A stretch of DNA of 64,000 nt, taken from contig CAVQBJ010000008.1 in the NCBI GenBank assembly GCA_963710725.1, positions 930,001-994,000 of the forward strand, written 5' to 3'. Below are positions 39,438-47,988 of the stretch, one piece after another. The DNA is from CAVQBJ01 sp963710725 (GTDB taxonomy: Bacteria; Actinomycetota; Thermoleophilia; Solirubrobacterales; Solirubrobacteraceae). The number at the start of each line of letters is the position of its first letter. Positions within the stretch are counted from its first letter, which is position 1. Made by a program: the position numbers and the translations under genes. The notes beneath the pieces are model-generated. The model was not told the origin of the DNA, ran no database searches, and was given only the letters and a program-made list of their open reading frames with translations.

Positions 39438-40219
39438 TGCGTCTCCTCGAACGGCGTCGCGCCGGGCCCGCGCAGGAAGATGTCGAACTCGTAGGCGAGC
39501 GCCCAGTTCGGCTCGCTGCCGTGCATCGAGAACGACGAGACGAGGCGCTCGCGTGCGCGCTCGTCGCGCACCGACTGGAAGATCGGGTCGTACGCGAACA
39601 GCGGATCGCCCGGGAAGTACATCTGCGTGACCAGCCGCTGCGCAAACGCGCGCCCGAGCAGCGAGAAGTGGATGTGGGCGGGGCGCCAGGCATTGTGGTG
39701 GTTGCCCCACGGGTACGCGGCCGGCTTGACCGTCACGAAGCGATAGCGACCCTCGGCGTCGGTCAGGCAGCGCCCGGCCCCGGAGAAGTTCGGATCGAGC
39801 GGCGCCGGCCAGCGATCCCAGCGGTGGGCGTAGCGGCCCGCGGCGTTGGCCTGCCAGATCTCCACGAGCGTCCCGCGCAACGGCTTGCCCTCGGTGTCGA
39901 AGACGCGCCCGCTCACCGTGATCCGCTCGCCGATCGGCTCGCCCTCGTGCTGTCGCGTGAGGTCGGCGTCGTGCTCGCCGAGGATGCGTTCGCGGCCGAG
40001 CTGCGGGCCGGTGATCTCGGTGATCGTCTGGGGCAGATAGACGAGCGGCTCGGTCGGATGACGCCGCACCGTCGACTTGTAGGGCTCGTAGTCGAGCGGG
40101 GGGTGGACGTCGGCCCCCTCTCGCACGTAGCTCGTCGGCGTGTCAGGCGCGGCCGGGTGGGAAGCGGTGGCGATGGCCCTTTCCCCAAGGTCAGTCGAAG
40201 CGGCGGGCGGTTCGGTCAT
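39434..40219 (-). CDS. pcaH: Protocatechuate 3,4-dioxygenase beta subunit
   Basis: Catalytic Fe(III) subunit, 261 residues from ATG 40219. The four ligands are visible by motif: Tyr in AAGRYAHRWD, Tyr in KPAAYPWGNHHN, and both His in WRPAHIHFSLLG. Opening YKSTVRRHPTEPLVYLPQTI is typical of PcaH. Its start lies 29 bases inside the 3' end of pobA, so all six genes form one translationally linked unit. Length slightly above average because of a 40-residue variable N-terminus. Confidence 0.95.
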   Translation of the reverse strand: MTEPPAASTDLGERAIATASHPAAPDTPTSYVREGADVHPPLDYEPYKSTVRRHPTEPLVYLPQTITEITGPQLGRERILGEHDADLTRQHEGEPIGERITVSGRVFDTEGKPLRGTLVEIWQANAAGRYAHRWDRWPAPLDPNFSGAGRCLTDAEGRYRFVTVKPAAYPWGNHHNAWRPAHIHFSLLGRAFAQRLVTQMYFPGDPLFAYDPIFQSVRDERARERLVSSFSMHGSEPNWALAYEFDIFLRGPGATPFEETH

Positions 40220-41402
40220 GTCGGGACTGTACTGAGGGCAGCGGCAAGCCGACGTAGTTCTCCGCAAGCGACGTGGCGGCCGCGGTGGACCCGCAGACGT
40301 AGCGCAGCTGAGCGAGCGCCAGCGCGTCGTCGTAGGCGTCCGCTGCCGGATCGACGTGCAGCATCGTCGTCATCCACCAGCTGAAGTGCTGCGCCCGCCA
40401 TACGCGCGCGAGGCAGCGACCGGAGTACTCGTCGACTCCGGTCGGCGATCCCCCGCGCAGGCGCGCGGCGAGCGCGTCCGCGAGCACCGTGGCGTCGGCC
40501 ACCGCGAGGTTGAGACCCTTGGCTCCGGTCGGCGGGACGATGTGCGCCGCGTCGCCGGCCAGGAAGAGCGACCCGTGGCGCATCGGCGAGGCAACGAAGC
40601 TCCGCATCGGGGTGATCGACTTCTCGAGCACCGGGCCGGACTGCAGCTCCCAGCCGTCGGTGGCGAGCCGGACGCCCAGCTCGCCCCACACGCGCTCGTC
40701 CGGCCACGCCGAGAGGTCCTCATGGGGGCCGACCTGCAGGTAGAGGCGGCTGACCGTCGGGGAGCGCATGCTGAGGAGCGCAAACCCGCGCTCGTGCCGG
40801 GCATAGACGAGCTCCTCGCTGGAGGGTGCCACGTCGGCGAGCACCCCGAGCCACGCGTACGGGTAGGCGCGCGCGGATACGGTGAGCCGGCCGGAGGGGA
40901 TCGTCGGGCGGCAGATCCCGTGGAAGCCGTCGCAGCCGGCGACGAAGTCACAGCGAAGCTCGTGCGGACGCCCCGCGTGGACGTAGCGAACCAGCGGCTC
41001 GGCGGCCTCCATCCCGTCGAGGGCTACGTCGTCGCACTCGAAGTGCAGCGGCGCTTCGGACCGCAGGCGGGCCGCGACGAGGTCCCTGACGACCTCGGTC
41101 TGCCCGTAGATCGTCACCGCGCGGCCGGTGAGCTCGGTCATGGGGATGTGGTGGCTCTCACCGGCGAAGCGCAGGTGGATCCCGCCATGAACGAGGCCCT
41201 GGCGGTCGAGGCGCTCGCCGAGCCCCGCGTCGCGCAGGACGTCAGTCGTGCCCTGCTCGAGCACGCCGGCGCGGATTCGCGCCTCGATGTAGGCGCGGCT
41301 GCGGGCCTCGAGCACGACCGTGTCGACGCCGTGGCGGTCGAGCAGGTGCGCGAGCAACAGACCGGCTGGACCCGCTCCGATGATCGCTACCTGCGTGCGC
41401 AT
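40191..41402 (-). CDS. pobA: 4-hydroxybenzoate 3-monooxygenase
   Basis: Flavoprotein hydroxylase of 403 residues that converts 4-hydroxybenzoate to protocatechuate with NAD(P)H and O2. FAD site VAIIGAGPAGLLLAHLLDRH, middle motif CDFVAGCDGFHGICR, second FAD motif LFLAGDAAHIVPPTGAKGLN. ARIRAGVLEQGTTDVLRDAG matches the family substrate region. ATG 41402 with GAGGA. It is the first gene of the operon. Only 52 bases separate it from the stop of the upstream tandem-GGDEF gene, so its promoter is within that gap or inside that gene. No PobR or PcaR-type regulator gene is adjacent. Confidence 0.95.
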   Translation of the reverse strand: MRTQVAIIGAGPAGLLLAHLLDRHGVDTVVLEARSRAYIEARIRAGVLEQGTTDVLRDAGLGERLDRQGLVHGGIHLRFAGESHHIPMTELTGRAVTIYGQTEVVRDLVAARLRSEAPLHFECDDVALDGMEAAEPLVRYVHAGRPHELRCDFVAGCDGFHGICRPTIPSGRLTVSARAYPYAWLGVLADVAPSSEELVYARHERGFALLSMRSPTVSRLYLQVGPHEDLSAWPDERVWGELGVRLATDGWELQSGPVLEKSITPMRSFVASPMRHGSLFLAGDAAHIVPPTGAKGLNLAVADATVLADALAARLRGGSPTGVDEYSGRCLARVWRAQHFSWWMTTMLHVDPAADAYDDALALAQLRYVCGSTAAATSLAENYVGLPLPSVQSRHDRTARRFD

Positions 41403-41454
41403 GTCGCCGTCCTCATCCGCCGGCCCCCGGGCCTCGGTCGTGGAGGCGGCGAGT

Positions 41455-43683
41455 CTACGCGGCGTCGCCGGAGGCCATCCCCGCCGGCTCGATCGGCGCG
41501 TCGTCGACGCAGACGCAGTCGCGGCCGGCCCGCTTGGCCTCGTAGAGCGCGGCGTCGGCACGGTGGAACATGTCGTCGTAGACGAAGCGCTCGCCCGGCG
41601 GGCTCACCGCGACGCCGACCGAGATCGTCATCGCCACGCCCGCGCACGGCTCCGAGCCGATCGCGTCGCGTAGACGGTCGGCCACGCGACGCGCTCCCGC
41701 GGGCTCGGCGTCGGGCAGCAGGACGAGGAACTCCTCGCCGCCGAGGCGATACGCCGACTCGAATGTGCGCAGGCAGCCGCGGATGCGGCTCGCCGCCTCG
41801 CGCAGGACGGCGTCGCCCGCGGCGTGTCCGGAGCGGTCGTTGACCTGCTTGAAGTGATCGAGGTCGGCGATCAGGATCGCCACGCGGGGCGGCCTGGATG
41901 CCGAGGCGGCACCGAGCTCGAGCAGTCGAGCCTGCAGCGCGCTGCGGTTGAGCAGCCCGGTGAGCTCGTCGACGACACCGGCGCCGCGGAAGCCGACGGC
42001 GGAGCCACCGACCAGGGCACCGACCCATCCGGCCTCGACGAGCAGCGCGAGCGGGAAGAGCAGGATGGCCGGGGTGGCGAGCACCTGCGAGGCGTCGAGG
42101 GCGAAGGCCACGATCGTCATCAGCACCGCCGTGTACGCCGTGCCGGCCGCCGCCGCCTTTGCCCGCAGCACGGCGCAGCGGCCGGGCACCATCAGCACGA
42201 GCAGCGAGAGCGCGAACATCGGCGCGCCGTGCGCGCTCACGAAGCCGATGGCGATCGACGTCTGGAACAGCGCCCACGCGCTCGTCAGCGCGCGGCTGGG
42301 CCGGCGGAAGCGGTAGGCGTTGCGCGAGAGCAGATAGAACGGGACGGCGGCCAGCACCGGCGCGATGAGCGGGTGCCAGCCGTACCACGGGATGGCGAAC
42401 GCGATGCACACGAACGCTTGCCCCCCCAGGAAGCAGAACAGCACCCGCAGCCGCCGGTTGAGATCGAGGATGTGCTCGCGCTCGAGCTCCTCGGTGACCG
42501 GACGGGCGCGCCGCGGCGAGGCCTCGTCTCCGAGCGTCCAGCCCGCATCGGGGGGCGGCCCCGCGGCCGCTCGCTCGGCCGGAGTCGACTCCGCCGGTGC
42601 GGGCGACCGGTCGATCGCCCGCAGGTGGGGGGTCGGCGCCGCCGGCGCCGCCGCCGCGGCGTTCGCCACGAACACGCGATCGCGTCCGGCCTGCTTGGCG
42701 GCGTAGAGCGCCCGGTCGGCCCGGGAGAAGACGGCGTCGAAGTCGAACGGCTCACCGGCGACCGATGCCGCGACGCCGAACGACATCGTGATCGCGACCG
42801 CGCCGGCCGGCCGGTCGCGCACCGCCTTCCACATCCGCGAGGCCACCGCGTGGGCCCCGCCCGCGTCGACGCCGGGCAGCAGGACCAGGAACTCCTCGCC
42901 ACCGAGCCGGTACACCGGCTCGAAGGCGCTCACGACGTCGCTCAGCCGCCGCGCCACCTCGCGCAGCACGTCATCGCCGGTGACGTGACCATGATCGTCG
43001 TTGACCGCCTTGAAATGGTCGATGTCGCCGACCACGACGGCCACGGTCTCGCCGGTCAGCGCGACGTTGTGGGCAAGCTCGGCCAGCCGCGGCGCGAGCG
43101 CCGAGCGGTTGAGCGCCCCGGTGAGCTCGTCGAAGAACGCCGCGCGCCGCGTGTCATCCTCGAGGTCGCGTACGGCGAGCGCCGTGACCGCGAGCGAGAA
43201 GAGCACGAGCGGCGCGCAGTAGCCGACGGCCGGGATGGCGCTCACCTCCGGCCAGTCCACGGCGAATGCGACGGCGAGCGAGAGCCCCACGGCGAGCGCG
43301 GTGGCGGCGATCACGACGCGTCGCGGGAAGAGGACGGCCGCGGGCAACAGCGGCAGGGCGAACACGATCAGGTAGTCGGCGGACCGGGTCGGGGCGATGA
43401 CGATCGACAAGGCCAGCATGAGCTCGGCGAACACGAACGAGAGCGCGTACCCGAGCTCGGGATCTCGGTCGCGCGGCTGATTGCGCGCCCACGTGAGGGC
43501 GTAGACGACGATCGCCGCCACCGGTGGCAGTAACGGGAGCCAGCCGTAGGTGGCCACGCCCGACACGCCGGCGATCGTGAACAGGCCGATGATCGCCGGC
43601 ATGCCCGGGCGCAGACTGCGCCCGACATCGGTCAGGCGGCGTCGCTCCGCCTCGTCGCGGCAGAGGAAGTCCTTGGCCCTCAT
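41455..43683 (-). CDS. Tandem membrane-GGDEF diguanylate cyclase, copy B
   Basis: Second member of the tandem family, 742 residues. Start MRAKDFLCRDEAERRRL aligns with copies A and C, with GGEEF at residue ~260 as in both. GGDEF 1: DIDHFKAVND, RLGGEEF; inhibitory-site position SAFE. GGDEF 2: DLDHFKQVND, RLGGEEF near residue 646; position RTFE. The second half starts ELEREHILDLNRRLRVLFCF, nearly identical in style to copy A. Ala/Pro-rich linker of ~60 residues between halves. ATG 43683 has a poor ribosome site, and the upstream 100 bases hold the palindrome CCGGTACCGG (43729-43738). It is divergent from idh. Whether pobA is co-transcribed from here is open. Confidence 0.9.
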   Translation of the reverse strand: MRAKDFLCRDEAERRRLTDVGRSLRPGMPAIIGLFTIAGVSGVATYGWLPLLPPVAAIVVYALTWARNQPRDRDPELGYALSFVFAELMLALSIVIAPTRSADYLIVFALPLLPAAVLFPRRVVIAATALAVGLSLAVAFAVDWPEVSAIPAVGYCAPLVLFSLAVTALAVRDLEDDTRRAAFFDELTGALNRSALAPRLAELAHNVALTGETVAVVVGDIDHFKAVNDDHGHVTGDDVLREVARRLSDVVSAFEPVYRLGGEEFLVLLPGVDAGGAHAVASRMWKAVRDRPAGAVAITMSFGVAASVAGEPFDFDAVFSRADRALYAAKQAGRDRVFVANAAAAAPAAPTPHLRAIDRSPAPAESTPAERAAAGPPPDAGWTLGDEASPRRARPVTEELEREHILDLNRRLRVLFCFLGGQAFVCIAFAIPWYGWHPLIAPVLAAVPFYLLSRNAYRFRRPSRALTSAWALFQTSIAIGFVSAHGAPMFALSLLVLMVPGRCAVLRAKAAAAGTAYTAVLMTIVAFALDASQVLATPAILLFPLALLVEAGWVGALVGGSAVGFRGAGVVDELTGLLNRSALQARLLELGAASASRPPRVAILIADLDHFKQVNDRSGHAAGDAVLREAASRIRGCLRTFESAYRLGGEEFLVLLPDAEPAGARRVADRLRDAIGSEPCAGVAMTISVGVAVSPPGERFVYDDMFHRADAALYEAKRAGRDCVCVDDAPIEPAGMASGDAA

Positions 43684-43787
43684 GGTCTGAACATCGACCG
43701 GCGAGCGCCGATGTGTGAAGTCCGGCCGCCGGTACCGGACGCCACTGACCGCCGCCCGTCGCCCGGCTCGCTAGGGTGCGGAGCCCG

Positions 43788-46001
43788 ATGAAGATCATCT
43801 ACACGCACACCGACGAGGCCCCCGCCCTGGCCACCGAGTCGCTCCTACCGATCGTGCGGTCGTTCGCCGGCGCGGCCGACGTCGAGATCGAGCTGCGCGA
43901 CATCTCGCTGGCGGGGCGGATCCTCGCCCAGTTCCCGGAGCGCCTGACCGACGCGCAGCGCGTCGGCGACGCGCTCGCCGAGCTCGGCGCGCTGGCCCAG
44001 ACCGCGGATGCGAACATCATCAAGCTGCCGAACGTCAGCGCGTCGGTCCCGCAGCTGAAGGCGGCGATCGCCGAGCTGCAGGCGCAGGACTTCGCGGTTC
44101 CTCCCTACCCCGACGAGCCGGCCGACGAGGAGCAGCGCGCGATCCGCGCCCGCTACGACCAGGTGAAGGGCAGCGCCGTCAATCCGGTGCTGCGCGAGGG
44201 CAACTCCGATCGCCGCGCCCCCGCATCGGTGAAGGCCTACGCTCGCAAGCACCCTCACTCGATGGGCGCCTGGTCGCCCGCGTCGCACTCGCACGTCTCG
44301 ACGATGAACGACGGCGACTTCCGTTCCACCGAGCGGTCGGTCACCGTGGCGCAGCCGGGCGTGGTGCGTATCGAGCACGTCGACGCGGACGGCGCCGTGA
44401 CCACGCTCAAGGCGTCGCTGCCCGTGCTGGCCGGCGAGGTGCTCGACGCCTCGGTCATGCGCCACTCGGCGCTTCAGGCCTTCCTCGCCGAGCAGGTCGC
44501 CGACGCCAAGGTGCAGGGCGTCCTCTTCTCCGTGCACCTGAAGGCGACGATGATGAAGGTGTCCGACCCGATCATCTTCGGCCACGCGGTGCGCGCGTTC
44601 TTCGCCGACCTGTTCGCCGAGCACGGCGCCGCGCTCGACGCCGCCGGCGTCAACGCGAACGACGGCGTGGCGACGCTGCTGTCCGCGATCGAGGCGCTGC
44701 CAGCGCCCGAGCAGGAGGCGGTGCGAGCCGCGATCGACGCCGCGTACGCGAGCGGCCCCGCGCTCGCCATGGTCGATTCCGAGCGCGGCGTCACGAACCT
44801 GCACGCCCCGAGCGACGTGATCGTCGACGCGTCGATGCCCGCGGCGATCCGGGCCTCAGGTCAGATGTGGAACGCCGCCGGCGAGCAGCAGGACACGAAG
44901 TTCGTCATCCCCGACCATTCCTACGCGGCGCTCTACGCCGAGACGGTGAACCACTGCCGCGAGCACGGCGCGTTCGACCCGGCGACGATGGGCACGACGC
45001 CGAACGTCGGCCTCATGGCCCAGAAGGCCGAGGAATACGGGTCGCACGATAAGACGTTCGAGATCGCCGCGCCCGGCACGGTGCGCGTCGTCGACGACAC
45101 CGGCGCCACGCTGCTCGAGCACGAGGTCGCGGCCGGGGACATCTGGCGCATGTGCCAGTGCAAGGACGCCGCGATCGCCGACTGGATCCGTCTCGCCGTC
45201 GCGCGCGCCCGCGCGACCGGCGCTCCAGCCGTCTTCTGGCTCGACGCGACCCGCCCGCACGACGCCGAGCTGCTGCGTAAGGTGCGCCCGGCCCTGGAGG
45301 AGCTCGAGACCGACGGCCTGCAGATCGAGATCCTCGATGTCGCGGCGGCGACGCGCTTCACGCTCGAGCGCGCGCGCCGCGGCGAGGACACGATCTCGGT
45401 CACCGGCAACGTCCTGCGCGACTATCTCACCGACCTGTTCCCGATCCTGGAGCTCGGGACGAGCGCGAAGATGCTCTCGATCGTGCCGCTGATGAGCGGC
45501 GGCGGCCTCTTCGAGACCGGCGCGGGCGGGTCGGCGCCGAAGCACGTGCAGCAGTTCCTCAGCGAGAACCACCTGCGCTGGGACTCGCTCGGCGAGTTCC
45601 TCGCGCTCGCGGTGTCGCTCGAGATGCTCGCCGATACGACGGGCAACCCGCGCGCGAAGCTGCTCGCCGACACCCTCGATCGCGCGACCGGGAGCGTGCT
45701 CGAGCACAACCGCTCGCCGTCGCGCAGGACGGGCCAGCTCGACAACCGAGGCAGCCACTTCTACCTCGCGCTGTACTGGGCGCAGGAGCTCGCCGCTCAG
45801 GGCGACGACCCCGAGATCGCCGCGCGCTTTGCAGCGCTCGCCGGGCGCCTGGCCGCGAACGAGGCGGCGATCGTGGCCGAGCTCGCCGCCGTCCAGGGAT
45901 CGCCGGTGGACATCGGCGGCTACTACCGCCCTGACCCGCAGCGTACGGCCGACGCGATGCGCCCGAGCGCCACGCTCAACGCCGTGCTCGCGGCGTTGTA
46001 G
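43788..46001 (+). CDS. icd: Monomeric NADP-dependent isocitrate dehydrogenase
   Basis: Monomeric-type IDH of 737 residues, which matches this family (~740) and not the ~400-residue dimeric type. It oxidises isocitrate to 2-oxoglutarate with NADP in the TCA cycle. Recognised from KIIYTHTDEAPALATESLLP at the start, NIIKLPNVSASVPQLKAAIA, KHPHSMGAWSPASHSHVSTM, SVHLKATMMKVSDPIIFGHA, and ENHLRWDSLGEFLALAVSLE near the end. ATG 43788 with GGAG; an upstream GTG at 43776 adds four residues and is less likely. Monocistronic housekeeping gene. Confidence 0.97.
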   Translation: MKIIYTHTDEAPALATESLLPIVRSFAGAADVEIELRDISLAGRILAQFPERLTDAQRVGDALAELGALAQTADANIIKLPNVSASVPQLKAAIAELQAQDFAVPPYPDEPADEEQRAIRARYDQVKGSAVNPVLREGNSDRRAPASVKAYARKHPHSMGAWSPASHSHVSTMNDGDFRSTERSVTVAQPGVVRIEHVDADGAVTTLKASLPVLAGEVLDASVMRHSALQAFLAEQVADAKVQGVLFSVHLKATMMKVSDPIIFGHAVRAFFADLFAEHGAALDAAGVNANDGVATLLSAIEALPAPEQEAVRAAIDAAYASGPALAMVDSERGVTNLHAPSDVIVDASMPAAIRASGQMWNAAGEQQDTKFVIPDHSYAALYAETVNHCREHGAFDPATMGTTPNVGLMAQKAEEYGSHDKTFEIAAPGTVRVVDDTGATLLEHEVAAGDIWRMCQCKDAAIADWIRLAVARARATGAPAVFWLDATRPHDAELLRKVRPALEELETDGLQIEILDVAAATRFTLERARRGEDTISVTGNVLRDYLTDLFPILELGTSAKMLSIVPLMSGGGLFETGAGGSAPKHVQQFLSENHLRWDSLGEFLALAVSLEMLADTTGNPRAKLLADTLDRATGSVLEHNRSPSRRTGQLDNRGSHFYLALYWAQELAAQGDDPEIAARFAALAGRLAANEAAIVAELAAVQGSPVDIGGYYRPDPQRTADAMRPSATLNAVLAAL

Positions 46002-46114
46002 CGCGGGCCCAGCCCTCCGCTCCCGACCGTCCAGACGCGGCGCGGGGCGACCGTCCGTCCAGACTCCGGCCCGGATGAGCCCGCGATGTCCGGCTCCTGC
46101 CGATTGGTGCAGGG

Positions 46115-47611
46115 ATGCCGCCTCGCAGTGCAGGACAGGGCCCGGAGCGGACGGCGCCCTCCGCGACCGGACGCGCCCGCCGGGTGCGCCACGCGCTCGG
46201 CGCGCTGGCGACGTGCGCGCTCGCGGTACCGACCGCCGCGGTGGCCCTCGCGCCGCGCCCCGCCGGCGCCGCGACGGCGCGCCACCGGAGCGCCACGCTG
46301 CAGCGGCGCCCGAACCGCACCCGGCACCCGGCCGCCACGACGAGCGTCCCGCGCCGCGGGCGGTCGCGCCACCGGCCACCGCGAGGCGTCCCCCACCGGC
46401 CCATCGCGACCACGACGTCCACCACGACCTCGTCGCGATCGGCGACGGCGACGACGACGTCCCAGACGGTCACCGTCACCACCACGCCGAGCGCGACGAG
46501 CACCCTCACCTCGAGCTCGTCGACCTCGGTGACCACGACCGCCGCGCCGCCCGAACCGGTCACATCGACCTCGACGATGACGACGACGGTGACGGCGACA
46601 TCCTCGGACGCCGGATCGATGCCCGCCGATCCGGCCGATCAGCCGTACGAGATGGGCGGCGACTATGCGGGCGCGTTCAACCAGCCGATCCCGGCCGACG
46701 AGCCGACCGACCCGCAGTCCGCCCAGGTCGTCTCCGACATGGTCACGAGCATGGGCCAGCAGCGGGTCCTGCTCAATGAGGGCGCCGACGTGCCGGGGAT
46801 CTACACGGCCTCGGGGTCCGATCCGATCTGGACGATCACCGACACGGCCGGGCTGCCCACGATCACCTTCCCGATCCCGGCGGGCGCGACTCCCGGCGGT
46901 GTGGCCTCAACCGGCTCGGACGCGCCGATGGTCGTCTACGACCCGAGCAACCCGACCTGGGGTGCCGACACCGAGCTTCGCCTCTGGCACGCGACGATGG
47001 ACCCGACGACGCACACGATCAGCACCGACGGCTACGGCATCTTCCACTACGACCGAGGCAGCGACGGCCGGCCGGTGCTCGGCTGGGGGACCGGCGACGG
47101 CCTGTCCTGGGCGGGCCTCATCCGCGGCTGGGAGGTTCAGGCCGGCTCCATCAACCACGCGCTGCGCTTCGCCGCTCCGGGTGCCTCCTCGGGCTTCCGC
47201 CTCCCGGCCATCAGCTCCGACCAGAGCGGCCCGGGTCCGCTCGAGGAGGGCATGCGCCTGCAGCTGAGCCCGTCGGTCGACTGCTCGACGCGCACGGTGC
47301 CCTTCCCGGACCCCACCGGCAAGGACACCCGCTTCCTGCACGAGATCTGCCGCGCGCTGCAGGTCTACGGGATGATCCTCACCGACGGGAGCAGCAACTA
47401 CGCGCTGATGATGGAACTCGACACCGCCGACGGCGGCACGGCCAACTGGAGCTCGATCCTCGCGCCGCCGCCCTCGAACCTGTGGGGGAACATCATCCGC
47501 GACCAGACGGCGAACCTGACCGGCGACGGCGTTCCGCGCGACGCGACGACCGGGATCCCCTGGGATCAGATGCGCGTGCTCGCCTCGAGCGTGTTCCCGA
47601 ACGCGGGGTAG
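46115..47611 (+). CDS. Secreted protein with Thr-rich linker and unknown C-terminal domain
   Basis: Secreted protein of 498 residues. The N-terminus is basic, then hydrophobic (ALGALATCALAVPTAAVAL), consistent with a signal peptide of about 55 residues. A basic Arg/His/Pro segment and a Thr/Ser-rich linker (~95-165) follow. The C-terminal 320 residues form one domain: EMGGDYAGAFNQPIPADEPT, PIWTITDTAGLPTITFPIPA, LRLWHATMDPTTHTISTDGY, GLIRGWEVQAGSINHALRFA, EICRALQVYGMILTDGSSNY. I do not recognise the family with certainty; the Trp- and Asp-rich beta pattern suggests an extracellular carbohydrate-related fold. No membrane anchor. It converges on a small-peptide gene 12 bases away. Confidence 0.7.
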   Translation: MPPRSAGQGPERTAPSATGRARRVRHALGALATCALAVPTAAVALAPRPAGAATARHRSATLQRRPNRTRHPAATTSVPRRGRSRHRPPRGVPHRPIATTTSTTTSSRSATATTTSQTVTVTTTPSATSTLTSSSSTSVTTTAAPPEPVTSTSTMTTTVTATSSDAGSMPADPADQPYEMGGDYAGAFNQPIPADEPTDPQSAQVVSDMVTSMGQQRVLLNEGADVPGIYTASGSDPIWTITDTAGLPTITFPIPAGATPGGVASTGSDAPMVVYDPSNPTWGADTELRLWHATMDPTTHTISTDGYGIFHYDRGSDGRPVLGWGTGDGLSWAGLIRGWEVQAGSINHALRFAAPGASSGFRLPAISSDQSGPGPLEEGMRLQLSPSVDCSTRTVPFPDPTGKDTRFLHEICRALQVYGMILTDGSSNYALMMELDTADGGTANWSSILAPPPSNLWGNIIRDQTANLTGDGVPRDATTGIPWDQMRVLASSVFPNAG

Positions 47612-47623
47612 CGCCGCGCGCGG

Positions 47624-47776
47624 TCAGACCGCCGGCAGGAGCCCATCGTCGGGCTCGGTGAGCTGCGGTCCGGCGTGGCCGCCGACGACGCCGTCGCCGT
47701 CCTCGCTGGGCGCGAGATCCTCGATCGCCTCGTCGGGTGTCTGCGACTCGGGAGTGGCCTGGGGTTCATCGGACAC
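47624..47776 (-). CDS. Acidic 50-residue peptide with internal VVGG
   Basis: Short gene with a near-perfect ribosome site: AGGAGG (47790-47785) eight bases before GTG 47776. The 50 residues are strongly acidic. Residues 18-33 read IEDLAPSEDGDGVVGG, resembling leader peptides that end in a double glycine; the remaining 17 (HAGPQLTEPDDGLLPAV) would be the core. It has no Cys and only one Thr after the GG, so lanthionine chemistry is unlikely. No RiPP-modifying enzyme or peptidase-transporter is adjacent. It is divergent from flagellin, sharing the intergenic region. It could be an orphan RiPP-like precursor or simply a small acidic protein. Confidence 0.55.
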   Translation of the reverse strand: MSDEPQATPESQTPDEAIEDLAPSEDGDGVVGGHAGPQLTEPDDGLLPAV

Positions 47777-47895
47777 GTTCGACTCCTCCTACGTAGTGAG
47801 ATGCACTTGGGGTCGACGGTAGTGCTCGAAGGGGTCGCTGACAGTGTCAGGAGAGTCTCAACCGAGGGCCGCGGATGCCCGCCCGACGGACACCG

Positions 47896-47921
47896 CTCAA
47901 GTCTGCGCCGCGGCGGACGAT
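47896..47921 (+). promoter_or_regulatory. Possible FliA-type flagellin promoter
   Basis: CTCA (47896-47899), 16-base spacer, GACGAT (47916-47921). It resembles the CTCA-N15-17-GCCGAA elements I recall for FliA-dependent flagellar promoters in actinomycetes, with one mismatch in GCCGAT. Predicted start would leave a leader of about 60 bases. Confidence 0.4.
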
Positions 47922-47935
47922 CACTCCGAACGTAG

Positions 47936-47965
47936 CCGACAGGGAGTCGGTTAGGCCAACTAACC
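47936..47965 (+). promoter_or_regulatory. Two hairpins in the flagellin leader
   Basis: CCGAC-AGGGA-GTCGG (47936-47950) and GGTTAG-GCCAA-CTAACC (47949-47965) are perfect, slightly overlapping hairpins 23 bases before the flagellin ATG. The two cannot form fully at once, which allows a switch. The 11-mer TTAGGCCAACT inside also precedes the GGDEF-EAL gene. Confidence 0.5.
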
Positions 47966-47988
47966 AACGTCATCAGGGAGATGAACGC

